Origin: Triangularia verruculosa
Taxonomy: Eukaryota; Ascomycota; Sordariomycetes; Sordariales; Podosporaceae
DNA length: 64,000 bases
NCBI GenBank assembly: GCA_033296885.1
Contig: MU863927.1
Span: 172,786-236,785 of the forward strand
Reading direction: 5' to 3'
The position numbers were made by a program, and so were the translations under genes. The notes beneath the pieces are model-generated. The model did not search any database and was not told the origin of the DNA. It saw only the letters and a list, made by a program, of their open reading frames with translations. Shown here piece by piece: positions 31,286 through 41,930 of this stretch. Within the stretch, counting starts at the first letter, position 1; each line of letters begins with the position of its first letter.

Positions 31286-34247
31286 TCAAATAAACCCGGT
31301 CCCAAAAGAGTCAACCATCCTGCTTCCCGTCCCTTGAGACGTCCCCGGCCGTCTCGCCTCCCTGATACTCGGGCCCCTCGCCACCCCGATCCCCATGAAG
31401 CTCAGCCGGTTCTCATCCTTCATCGTGCCCGGGAACTCAGAGATCAACTGCGGCGAGGCCTGCAGGCCGCCGTTGGGAAAGGCGGAGTACCCCGTCGCGG
31501 TGGAAGGACGGCCGTCGTTCACGGCGATCATCGGGGGTGCCGAGTACAACGGGGGCGTGAGTGCACCCAGGGTGGGGTCCCGTGAAGGAGCATCAGGATT
31601 AAAGTCGAACTTGAGCTTGAGAGGCGGGGGGACGTTGGGGCGGGTGAATTTTGGAAGGAGGGCGTCTTCCTCTGGGGACTCGGGAATGGTAGGGGGGGCG
31701 GCGACGGCTACTCCTGGGGCGGATGCTGATGTTGGGGAGTTGCGGTGCCAGTGTGAGGAGTCGGGGGTTAGAGGGCCGGTGGTGGCGGTGGCGGCGGTGG
31801 TGCCAAAGTCGAATCGGAAGCCGGTGTCGATGAAAGGGATAGGTTTGGGGGGTTCAACGGACGAGGTTGTGGAGGAGGAGGGGATGATGGGGAGGCTGGT
31901 CTTGTGTTTGAGGGGGGTGGTGGATCGTGATGGGGGAGAGTTGTTGGCGGTGTAGAAGCTGCGGATGCTGTTGTTGTCTGTTGGGCTGGTGAGGGCCGCG
32001 GATGCTGGTGTTGGGACGCGGGCACGAGGAGAGCTTAGTTGGCTGCTGGAGACGCCGTATTCTTCGAGACCGGGACGCCTGGGTCTTTGGCCAGCTTTCG
32101 GGGCACGGATGGGACTGCCAGGGGACTGGACTGGGCTTGCTACAGCAGCTGCCACAGTGGGAGGCAGCGGGGAAGGGATGCGGAGCGGAGCTGGCTGAAT
32201 CGACAGGATCGGCTCGTCGTTGTCGTCCTCATCATCCTTCATATCGGGCATGTCGCTGCTGTAGCAGCTGCTGGCGGTACTGATTCTGTGATTGATAGGC
32301 GCAGGTGCTAGATTGCTGGGTCTTGGCTTTAAGACATGCTGGGAGAGGATTGTCTTCTCCAGCTCCTCAATTTTCATGGACAAGCTTTGTTCGGCACGGT
32401 GCACCGTGCTAAGTGTGTCTCGCTTGGCACTCACATCTCGAATAACAGGCAGTGTGGTCAACTGATCCACAAACTCATCGTCAACTGATGATCTCGCTGT
32501 TGATGGCGTGGGAGATGTCAGTGTCGAAATAAGCGGTGGTGACTTTTTGGCCTCAGTTACTGGTGTAGGAAGCTCGGAGGCATCATCAACATGTGGACTA
32601 GTGACAGCCACGGTATCAATTTGAGGGCGAGGGACAGAAGTATTATCAATCTGTGGCCGAGGAACTGGGCCTGGCGCCGGACGAGGACCCATCCCTGGTC
32701 CATAATGCTGACCTCGATGTTGATTACCCATAAACCGTGGACCAGGGCTCTCTGAGCGGCCTCCATGGTCCATTGGTCTGCGCGCAGGACTTTCGGATCG
32801 GAAATGCCCTGGCGCCATGGGCCTCCGCATCGGGCTCTCAGACCGTGGCACGTTAAAGCCGGGGCCAGGAGGAGCGCGATAAGGACCGGCGCCTGGTGGA
32901 GGAGAGCCGCGTTGTTGAGGACCATTAAGATGAGGGCCTCGGGGCCCATTATGTTGAGGATAGCCGTGAGGAGCGGTCCCTTGTCGAGGACCAGGAGGAG
33001 AGATACGAGCGCCCTGCGAAGGTCCGCTCTGATTCGGATCCTGGCCACTTTTTAGGGAGAGGCCACCCCGAGATGCCTCAGTTGGGCTGTGGTTTGGGCT
33101 GTGCGGAGGACTGGTGTTCTGCTGCAGGCCTCTTACTTCATTAGGTCCTCGTGGCCCTTGACGTGGCGGTCCTCCCTGTCCAGGGGGCTGGGGAAGAGAC
33201 TGGGTAGGAGGGCCGGTAGGAGGGGGACCTTGATGAATAGGTGACTGACCTCCAGTTGGACTGATAGGGCTATCCTGGCGCCCGCCTCGACTGCTGGGTC
33301 TTTGGTCAATGTTGCCGCGAAACATTGGGCCCGGTAATGTCGGGCTGTTTTGTGGTCTGTCGAAAAAAGATAGCTGATGCTGTGTCTCAACTGGTGATTT
33401 TGGCAGCATGCACTCGTTCGATTTCTGTCTTTCCAACCTTTCCAACTCCAAACGTGCCGTTTCCCTTTTCTTTTCCCACTCTCGCGCCTTTTCCCTTTCC
33501 TTTGCACTGTCTTCTTCCTGCTTCTTGACCGAAGCCATCACTGCTTCCACCATATCGTCTGCCTCTTCGCCAAAAACCGAGCCGGCGTCCGATTTCGTCG
33601 GCGTTGGGGGAGGGAGCTCGATGTTGGACTGTGCCAGAGGATGAACCTTTAGCGGCGCCGGTGCTGTTGGTGTGCCTCTCGCAAAATGGACATCCAAGGG
33701 ATTGACCCAGGCCTTGTTCCTCCCATTTGGTGTTCCTGGTCTCGAGCCCATTCTCGAGGGGGGACCAGAGCTGAAGTTTGGTGGGAGGGCTAGACTTGTC
33801 GAGGACCCGTTATTCGCACCGAACCGCATGGCCAAGTTCATGTCTGAAGCATGGGTCTTTAGGTCGGGTGGACGAAAGCTAGCCTGGCTGCCGCTGCGAG
33901 AGGCGGCGCCCAAATCGAACATGCTCACTGCAGCAAGATTGTGCGTCTCCCGTGTTTGAGTATATGGGCTTCTGACGCCTGCCTGGGGCGTTCCAGCCCC
34001 AGCGCGAGACACTGATCGAATGCTGCCCTCATCGAATACACTCTTTTGATCGGTGTTGACCCCAAAGAACTGCCCTTCTCCGAGAGTATTCTGGTCGATC
34101 CGTTTCGGTCTTTCAGGTTCATTGGTGACCGCTTTGCTATCCGCCTTCCTATAATATCAACGGTTGGCGGGAGTTGCTCCAGCATGGGACTCAGAAAACA
34201 ACTCACTTTTTCTTACCCCCAACTTTGAGGCCGAAAAAAGACACCAT
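31286..34247 (-). CDS. large Pro-rich disordered fungal protein with short coiled coil
   Basis: Model: complement(join(31286..34148,34207..34247)), 967 aa. Exon 1 is 41 nt (MVSFFGLKVGGKKK), then a 58-nt intron (GTGAGT...TATAG). It joins in frame to KADSKAVTNEPERP and RIDQNTLGEGQFFGVNTDQ. These N-terminal blocks, lost if the internal Met near 34012 is taken as the start, look like the conserved core. A charged helix KKQEEDSAKEREKAREWEKK (about residues 215-250) could form a coiled coil. The remainder is Pro/Gly/Ser/Gln-rich and low in complexity. I do not recognise a catalytic domain. A scaffold or regulatory role would fit the composition but is not shown. Confidence 0.8.
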
Positions 34248-35995
34248 TTTGATACCGTGATTATTGTTTAGACTAATACATTACTGGAGAACGAAAAAAG
34301 TCAGAAAGCCGCAGTTAGGAGGTGGGTTCTCCAGTCGCACCCACATTATAAAGCCGAGCAATCCAATAATACCCCAAGCTGTCTGAGGTGTTACTCGGCC
34401 GGGATACGGCAGGGGCTGGAAACGTAACAACGCGTCGCTTGTGTAAAAATGCGAACTTGACCTGTTCAACTCTGAGTCGTCGTCTGCAAAACTCCCAGCA
34501 AGGACGCCCGAGCGCTTTTCGAGATCAAAGCCCGGGAAAGGGGCAGCGTGGGGTCGGTTGGCCTAGGCGGTGACAGAAACTTTTGTACAGTCCAAAAGAG
34601 GTAAAAGAACGACGGGTGGTGAGATGTTTTGTAACGAGTGACACGGCCGGTAGACACCAGCAAACAAACGTGTTGTCACGAGAGAGACAGCAACAAGACG
34701 ACGAGAAGAAGCCAGAGAGAAAGCACCCAGACCGCAAGCTGAAGAGAGAGGAATGAAGAGGGGGAAACGGTCGCATCCTTTTCACATCCCGGGACTGGGG
34801 CTACGCGCTGGTGGAGATGATTCGCACGAGATGGCAACGCTAGCAGGAGAGCCCTGGCATGTTGACGAACCAGGGGCCCCAGCCAGCCGCTTTGGGGAGT
34901 CCAGTGCGGAAAGCCGTTTCTCTGGGCTTGTTCCATTGCTCAATGAGAGCTGGTTCTGAGAGACAGGTCCGATAATACCACTTGACACCTCCAGACTCTC
35001 ATCAATGGTGACATTGGTGAGGCGTGTGTGGATTCCAAAAGGAAGGAGACATGGTCGACTATCGGACGGGACATGCAGGGGACGCGATAAGGGGATTGGT
35101 CGCTTGGAACTCGGTCGCCAGCGCGTGGCTGCGGCGAGGGGTTCAGGAGGAAAGCTGTATATGACGTCCTCGCAACGTCGTGGTGATGGCTGTCCGGATA
35201 TGCAAAGTGAATGCAGGAAACGTGGTCAAGACGCGACCTTACAAACGACACGCGATCCGCTCACTCCCGCTACTTGACGTCGTATTGGTAGCGGTCCACC
35301 ACCCCTCCTGTGCCGTCCTTCCAAGGCGGGAACAGCGGAGTGCAAGACAGAACCGTGGTGGATTGACAATCGTAATCATGTCGGATTGTTGATCGACTCG
35401 GAGGAGCGTTTCATGTTGTACCCGCACCGGAAGGACACTGCTCTTTTCTCACAGGCACGTTGCACATGTCTTCGCTGCTGTTCTCTCTGGCAGAAATAAA
35501 GGTCATGAAAAATGTGTGCGTAAAGGGGAAATCGATAGTTTGCAGTGAGGCTGTCTGTGGGTGGCATATGGTCTGTGCTGGACATTTCCGGCTACCTGCA
35601 GTTTGGCAGCTGTGGCTTGCTGAACTGACCTGCCACAGCACAAGCCCCTTGCAGCTTGCATCAGTCTTCTCCTTGGCACAACTGCTGTGTTCCGGCTTGC
35701 TTCGAGACCCTTTTCTGCTCATTCAAAAAAAATCTCATTTCTCCTTTGTCAACTATCGATCCAACATGAGGCCATATTCCAGCCCCTAGCATTGGACTCT
35801 CCGCAGAACGGCCAATCCCCGGCAGGGCGGAGCCCTCAGATGTCGTGGCTACCAAGGTTTATCCTAGCTGCTATCGGAACTATTTTATGGTACCTGGGAG
35901 TTCGAAATCTTCTGGAAGCTTTGTCTCCCGCTTTAGCTGAGATGACCTCTCGGCGAATCGTGATGGATCTCTGGAAGATCTGATCGCATCTTGTT
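34248..35995. other. intergenic
   Basis: No gene recognised. The proximal part is the presumed promoter of the 967-aa protein and the distal part the 3' UTR of the MFS gene. Open frames on both strands have no domain signature. Confidence 0.55.
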
Positions 35996-37723
35996 CTAGG
36001 CTCCCAGATTCGCCAACGACGGTCTTCTCGGTAATCGAAAAATCCACAGAATCGCCGTAGATGTCGCGATGGACAGTCCCGCTGTAACAAAGGGGAGTCC
36101 GGCCCAAGCTCCTCCCAGCTCGAGCCCAAGACCAAGGCTCTTCGCTAGAAGAGGGCCGGCTGCCATCATCCCTACGTTCTCCGTGAAACCTATCAAGGTG
36201 TTGACGGTACCAACATGATGCTCCTCCACCAAGCTGTTCAGGAGGGACCGAATCACGGACGTAATCCCTGAGCCGAGCGCAAACCAGATCAAACCCACAG
36301 AGAAGAGAACTCCATTGGTCGCTCCGGCAATGATTAAACAACCCGCAACTGCGACGACTCCCGACCATCGACCCATCCATATGTCCTTTTCCACTCCCGA
36401 CATCCCAAGATGCTGAAGACAGAACCAGCTAGCAAAAGGCATCAGGACCAGAAGCGTGACCATGCTGAAAGCATTCCGGATCACGAGCTGAATCGATGCT
36501 CTGCTCCAACTCCAATGATACCGTTCTGTGGCATACTGGAGTAAAATCTCCCCGACGAACCTACCAAGAATGACGAACGTCATGGACATGATCAGTAAAC
36601 CCACGCTCTTGTTCCCAAGAATAAATTCCCAGATCTCTTCCAGCCCGATCTTCGCCTTGTGTAAGAGCTGTTGAACCGCTGATCTCTCATCGTCGCTCTC
36701 GTCTTCCAGGCCGGTTGTCAAATCCTTCTTATCATGAAGATGTACCGTCTCCGGGAAAGCCAGGATCAACAAATTGGCAATACCTATGATGATCAGGGAC
36801 GCCCACAGCGGGATCCACGGGTCGTTCACCATCATGATCCCCCCAAGTGGACCGGCCACCATTTGCGAGCCCAAAAACAGAGCGTTTAGCTGCAAGAAAG
36901 CCGTTGCGCGCCCATCAGCGGGAATAACGTCTGCCACAAAAGTGTAAAGCATAGCCACGAGAACGGCGCCGCCACCACCGATGCTAGGCATTGCGTGTGT
37001 TAGCCTCGACCCTTATTTCAACCTCATCTTTGATCTTCAGAGATCAGACCTGACTTGATAACTTACAGTTCAAGCGCAGATGACCACCAAAACCACCACA
37101 GAGGGACTATATCCGAGAAGTAAACTGTTGTCTATATCAGCCTCCATCCTGCTTCACTTCGAATGGATGCAGATATACTTACAAACCAGATACATAAACC
37201 CAACTGACAGCAGACATCCGAACAAACTCAACGCCAGCACCGGTCTCCGGCCCCATCTGTCGGACAGGATCCCATAAGGCACCGCACCGAGGATACCAGG
37301 GATGCACTCGAACGTCTGCGCCCACCCTCGCAACATGGCCAGTTCAGACTGAACATCAGGCGACTTGCAAATCGGGTCGTCTATCAGTGCTACTCCCCCG
37401 GCAAACTGTTTGATTGGTGAGAGTGGTAACTTCGGGTAATGCTGCCGGCAGATAATGGACTCCATGATGGCGTTTATCGGGGCGACGGTGATGCCTATGC
37501 CGAGCTCGATCAAAAACAGGGTGATGAAGGTGAGGATAATCACCCGGGGCCGAATGAGGTTCCGTAGCTCGTCATTTTTGGAGATTGTGGCTGTTAAAGG
37601 GGGTTGGCTGTGCTCATCTGGAGTGTGGTTACGACGAGGTGATGAAGGCCTCGGTGAGCCGGCTAGAAGTGGTGTTTCTTCTGTGGTTGTTACGCTTGCT
37701 CTGTCGTCATCGTCAGCGGCCAT
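35996..37723 (-). CDS. MFS transporter
   Basis: Model: complement(join(35996..36983,37067..37124,37183..37723)), 528 aa. Two introns (83 and 58 nt) flank a 58-nt exon. After splicing the sequence reads through FYFSDIVPLWWFWWSSALEL into IGGGGAVLVAMLYTF, the usual motif order for this MFS type. The signature loop between helices 2 and 3 is GILSDRWGRRPVLALSLFG. The N-terminal cytosolic region carries EETPLLAG, an acidic dileucine-type signal often linked to vacuolar or endosomal sorting. A cytosolic loop (LHDKKDLTTGLEDESDDERS) separates the two six-helix bundles. The substrate cannot be deduced; drug or metabolite efflux is possible. Confidence 0.9.
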
Positions 37724-39045
37724 GTTTTGATGGCGAGCAGCGAACCGAATCGCTGCCGAAATAAAAAAAAAAATTGAAGAAACAAGCCACTGATGAATTG
37801 CAACAAAATATTAAAAGACGATAATTCAGCTGATGAAAATGAGTGTGCTCTTGAAGAGAGGTCGAAACAAGCTTCATATGACGTGCAGTCAAAACAGGGC
37901 AGGGCGATATAAGGCGAGCGGCACGGCGGGTAATATGTCCCCCGCTCTATTTCCGTCCCTTTTCGTCGCTTGAAGCCGAAACGGGCAGGTCAGAGCAGTG
38001 AATGCTCATCTGAGCGTCCTGTTAGAATTGCATGAGTTGACTCGTAGGGAGCCGCGCGTTGCAAATGCATGTTAAAATCCCCCGATGGAAGGATGGGTAT
38101 CACAAGCGAACGCGGCCTGTATTGGTCTTTCTAATGGCCTTATCTGTCCAGTCCTACCGGGAAGCTCCAAATGATTTCTATCATTTTGGGGTAAGAACAT
38201 TATGTTAACTTAGATATTAAAGAGATACGTCTATATGACGATGGTCTCTGGCGTCTATCACACTGTTTAAGATAGTGGTTTGTCACCCGGATCGCCCATC
38301 TAGCAATCCGTCCTACGGAGTAGAGTAGGTACCTCGTTGTAGTTACACCTCACTGTTCGATCTTGTAAACCCAAGCAATTATCATCACTGCAGGATTGAT
38401 CACTCCACACCAACCGTTTCGGCTCCTCCTGTTGCACACGTTAGGTTCAACGTCAACCAACATTCCCGTCTCCATGTTGCTTGTGAGATCTGGCGGGTGG
38501 GTGACGACGACAACGGAAGCACATCCCATGCTTGCTTGCCCCGTACTTCTCGATTCCCTCTCAGAACCCTCGATCTCTCCATAAACAAAAAAACATTTCT
38601 GCAACCGCCCTTGCAGGTAGGTATCCGATGCTGGGCATATCAAAGCATACCAGGCTGACCGATCCCGGAGATCCAATCCATAACTCCAGCCGGCACATGA
38701 CCGGCATCCGAACCATCGTCCGTACTGCGTATATACCTACGTCGAAAAGCTTCGGGAGCAAGAGAACAAACGCATCACACAGCTCAATGCCCTCTAGTCC
38801 ATCAGGGGTTGGTTCGCATACAAGACAGATATCCCCACCCAGCACCACGATGCCATGTGGTACAGTGGGGTCACAGCGAGATCCTCCCCAAGCTGCGGTG
38901 ACCCCAGCACCCATCTCTCCTATCGGTCATAAGTGGGGCCGCCGGACCGCAGAGGTGCCCAGAAAGAGATAACCCGTTCACCTCGACTTACACACCGACA
39001 TTGTCACCCAAAACACCCTCACAAACCACACAACGAAAAAAAAAA
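37724..39045. other. divergent intergenic region
   Basis: Lies between a minus-strand MFS gene and a plus-strand Nudix gene, so it holds both promoters. The TACGGAGTA word occurs at 38314-38322, next to TAGGTACCT. No coding region is supported. Confidence 0.55.
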
Positions 39046-39925
39046 ATGATAGCAAAATCAGACGAAAGTTATTTCCCACCAGTGCAATCCAAGATGGTTC
39101 TGGCACCAGAAAGTGAGGCAAAGCTGATATCCGAGGAGCCCCTAGTAAGTCGTTCCATATCAGCCACCCTCCTCCCTTTAAACAAAGTAAACATTGGGAA
39201 ATAAAATACCAACACGTATTCCCATGATTATAGCCAGACAGCGAAGCGGTATGGACCAAACTCGTCAGGTAAGTCACGTAAAAAACCACCAACCGACCCT
39301 GTAGCAAAATCCTGTGACATCATCATCATCATCACCATCATCATCACCATCAAACACCAAAAACTAACCGTCAAACCCCAAAAAAAGAAAAATCTACCGA
39401 GACCCCAAAGGCGTAACGCGAACATGGGAGTCCGCCGAGCGCCGCACCCGGCCCAAAGCCAGCGGCATCGACGGCGTAGGCATCGTCGCCATCCTTGAAA
39501 AACCCACCGGCCCGGAAGTAGTCCTCCAAAAGCAGTACCGCCCACCCCTCGACAAGATCGTCATCGAGCTCCCCGCCGGCCTCGTAGACGAAGGCGAGAC
39601 TGCCGAGGAAGCCGCCGTCCGTGAGCTGAAGGAGGAGACCGGCTACGTCTGCGAGGTCATGGAGTCGTCCCCCGTCATGTTCAACGACCCGGGCTTCACA
39701 AACACCAACCTCAAGATGGTCCACGTCAGCGTCGACATGGCCCTGCCGCAGAACCAGAACCTCGAGCCGGAGCTGGAGGAGAATGAGTTCATCGAGGTGT
39801 TCCACGTTAAGCTTGCCGATCTGTGGGAAGAGTGTATCAGACTGGAAGCCGAAGGGTACGCGATTGATGCCAGGATAGCGAACCTTGCAGAAGGGATTGA
39901 GATTGCAAAGAAGTTCAAGTTGTGA
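39046..39925 (+). CDS. Nudix hydrolase, ADP-ribose pyrophosphatase type (Ysa1-like)
   Basis: Model: join(39046..39144,39234..39268,39388..39925), 223 aa. Introns have GTAAGT donors; exon 2 is only 35 nt. Joined sequence: SEEPL, PDSEAVWTKLVR, KIYRDPKGVTRTWESAERRT. The Nudix box GLVDEGETAEEAAVRELKEE continues with TGY and matches the consensus exactly. IELPAG just before it and SSPVMFNDPGFTNTN after it are typical of ADP-ribose/ADP-sugar pyrophosphatases. The reaction would be ADP-ribose to AMP plus ribose-5-phosphate. An alternative start is MVLAPESEAK at 39094. The third acceptor (CCCCAAAAAAAG) is poor in pyrimidines but is the only join that keeps frame and homology. Confidence 0.9.
39318..39351. 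repeat. CAT/CAC trinucleotide repeat within an intron
   Basis: Imperfect CAT repeat located in the second intron of the Nudix gene, which it enlarges to 119 nt. Confidence 0.9.
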
Positions 39926-40086
39926 GAGTCGTCAAACGTAATGTTTGTGCAGGAAAAGTAATGTTAATTAAGGGTTTTGGAGCAAGGAGTTCAGGTAGAC
40001 AAACCATACAGAGTAATACAGATTGCATATTATACTTACTACAAGAACAGTTTTAGTAGAATAATGATCAAAAAGCCAAAAAGGAA

Positions 40087-40233
40087 TGGACGTACCAGGA
40101 TTCGAACCTGGGGCCTTCTCATGGAGCATTGTAACATTCGATCCTATTTCAGCTGTCTATCACCTTCTAACAGCTGTAAGGACTTTGAACATTCTTTGCA
40201 ACTGAGACGTCTTGACCACTAGACCATATGCCC
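40087..40233 (-). tRNA. tRNA-Ala (TGC) with 74-nt intron
   Basis: Minus-strand cloverleaf. Acceptor GGGCATA/TACGTCC contains the G3-T70 wobble that is the alanine identity element, plus one A5/C68 mismatch. The D arm is GTCT..AGAC, the anticodon stem TCTCA/TGAGA, and the T arm CCAGG-TTCGAAT-CCTGG. The discriminator is A. The loop reads G-T-T-G-C-A, giving anticodon TGC (40198-40200). The intron (40123-40196, 74 nt) starts one base after the anticodon. TTTTT runs follow downstream on the minus strand. Position 32 is G, which is unusual. It sits in the 3'-3' space between two convergent Nudix genes. Confidence 0.88.
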
Positions 40234-40322
40234 TGTTTTTTGTTACTATGATCTCTGGATCTGCATCTTATAAGCTTGACTCTCAGGTTGAACATACCAT
40301 GGTCACCTGACCCATCCCCTGG

Positions 40323-40374
40323 ACAACAACAACAACACCTCAGTCACGACAACAACAGCAGTCACGACAATAAT
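40323..40374. repeat. CAA-rich repeat with duplicated 12-mer
   Basis: (CAA)n followed by two copies of CAGTCACGACAA (starting at about 40341 and 40359). It lies in the presumed 3' UTR of the minus-strand Nudix gene. Confidence 0.85.
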
Positions 40375-40390
40375 AGCCCATGGAGTCCCA

Positions 40391-41275
40391 CTACAGCTTC
40401 CCTTCCCTCCTCAGCCCCTCCCACAACGCCACCGCCGCCAAAGTCTTCCCATCCCGCCCCCCAACCTTCCACAAATCCTGGATCTTGACCAACCTCAAAC
40501 TGATCTTCTCCCCATGCTCCCTCAACCCCGTCAACTTCCCCTCCCATTCTTTCAGCTGCTCCCTCGGCACCCTCCTCTCGTGTAAAAACACCGGAATAAA
40601 CTCGTCACACGCCCCCGGGCTCGGATAAACCCCCGTCCCCAACCCGCCATCATCATCCTCCTCCTCTCCCTCCCCCAGCGCAAGGTGACTCAAATTCGTC
40701 AGCTCCTTCTCCGCAATCTTGAGGCCCAACTCCTCCTCAATCTCCTTCGCCGCCGTCCCCGCAAACTCCCCCTCCTCATCCACCATCCCAGCAGGTAACT
40801 CCACAAACCCTAGACTCCCCGCTGCGATCCTCGGCTGGACAGTCAGCAAAACATATCTCTCTTCTGTGTCGTCGGAGGTGACATCGTCTGGGATGAGGAA
40901 AACGAGCATGGCCACCGACGGCCCGCGGAGAAACACCGCGCCGGGCAGCCGTTCGTCCTTGTCGTTGCGGACGTCGGCTTGGAGCTTGAGGAAGCCTACT
41001 CTCGTCGGTCCGAAGAGGTCGAAGGATTGGATGTTGATCGAGTTGAGTTTGTAGGGGGAGGGATGGAACGGGTGGGATGGGGAGGTGGTTTGCTTGGAGA
41101 GGGAGGTTGTTAAGGTTGATAGCCAGGACTGTTTTGGGAAGTTAGTGTGGCGCCGATCGGGAGAGGGTGGATGACAGACGTTGAATGGGTGGAAGTTGAG
41201 GACTTGGTCTTCCTTCAGACCATTTGGGAGCGTGATGGGAATGTTTGGGTGGCTGGGGTGGTGGAAAGTCGACAT
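40391..41275 (-). CDS. Nudix hydrolase, ADP-sugar diphosphatase type (NUDX14-like)
   Basis: Intronless, 294 aa from MSTFHHPSHPNIPITLPNG. An in-frame ATG at 41479 would add 68 residues, hydrophobic then Ser-rich, so a targeting extension cannot be excluded. The Nudix box is GMVDEEGEFAGTAAKEIEEE continuing LGL. It has one extra residue before the first Glu, and Lys replaces the usual Arg. An expanded box of this kind, with the downstream blocks YPSPGACDEFIPVFLHE and GKLTGLREHGEKISLRLV, is what I recognise from plant NUDX14-type ADP-glucose/ADP-sugar diphosphatases. The expected product is AMP plus sugar-1-phosphate. An acidic insertion (GEGEEEDDDGG) follows the box. Confidence 0.88.
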   Translation of the reverse strand: MSTFHHPSHPNIPITLPNGLKEDQVLNFHPFNVCHPPSPDRRHTNFPKQSWLSTLTTSLSKQTTSPSHPFHPSPYKLNSINIQSFDLFGPTRVGFLKLQADVRNDKDERLPGAVFLRGPSVAMLVFLIPDDVTSDDTEERYVLLTVQPRIAAGSLGFVELPAGMVDEEGEFAGTAAKEIEEELGLKIAEKELTNLSHLALGEGEEEDDDGGLGTGVYPSPGACDEFIPVFLHERRVPREQLKEWEGKLTGLREHGEKISLRLVKIQDLWKVGGRDGKTLAAVALWEGLRREGKL

Positions 41276-41930
41276 TTTGCTTTTCGTGTTGTGAAAGTGG
41301 TTGAAGCTGTGAGTTGGTGGACAGAAGCTGAATTTAGAGCTCCAATTTGAGAGTGACGTCGGCGTGAATCTGGCTTGAAGATTTGAAATCAACAGAGGGT
41401 GTGTTTTGTGAAGAACTGGCGGGAGAATGGACATGATAAATACCAGACTCCACAAGGCTGCCGAACCCCAGCGACTCATTTGCTACTCGAACTTTGCATT
41501 CCTGGTCAACATTGGGATGGCATTTGCATGTGTTATCGCGCTCGGAAAGAACACCTGGATGTGCCTGCCTGCCTGTGCTGACGTCAATTGGACCCCTGGA
41601 GCAGGCACGACAAGGGTGGCCCAGGACAGCGGGACAGGGATAGCTGGGTGGCATGTACATACCCTAACCCTTCCCGTAACTCGACTGGGAGCCTTCACGA
41701 TAAGACATGACCAAAGGGGTGTAGTTCCGGTTGGACTAGTTTAAAGAGGATAACCGTCTCGTGAGCTTGTGGACAATGCCTCTTTATATCTGGAGTCCAA
41801 GAAGCAAAAAAAAAAAATTTGACAACACGCCCCTCACACTTATCATTCTTCTCTTCCAAGCACTTTTCCTGCGCGCCGCTGCGTATATCCATCATTCTAG
41901 AGTAATATTCTAAATACAGGCTGCTGATTT
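41276..41930. other. intergenic
   Basis: Contains the possible N-terminal extension of the NUDX14-like gene (41276-41479, minus strand) and then about 450 bases with no gene. A telomere-like ACCCTAACCC is present at 41661-41670. Confidence 0.55.

Noticed and set aside
38350..38972. Small overlapping frames on both strands between the MFS and Nudix genes
   Set aside because: No domain or splice logic; likely promoter sequence.
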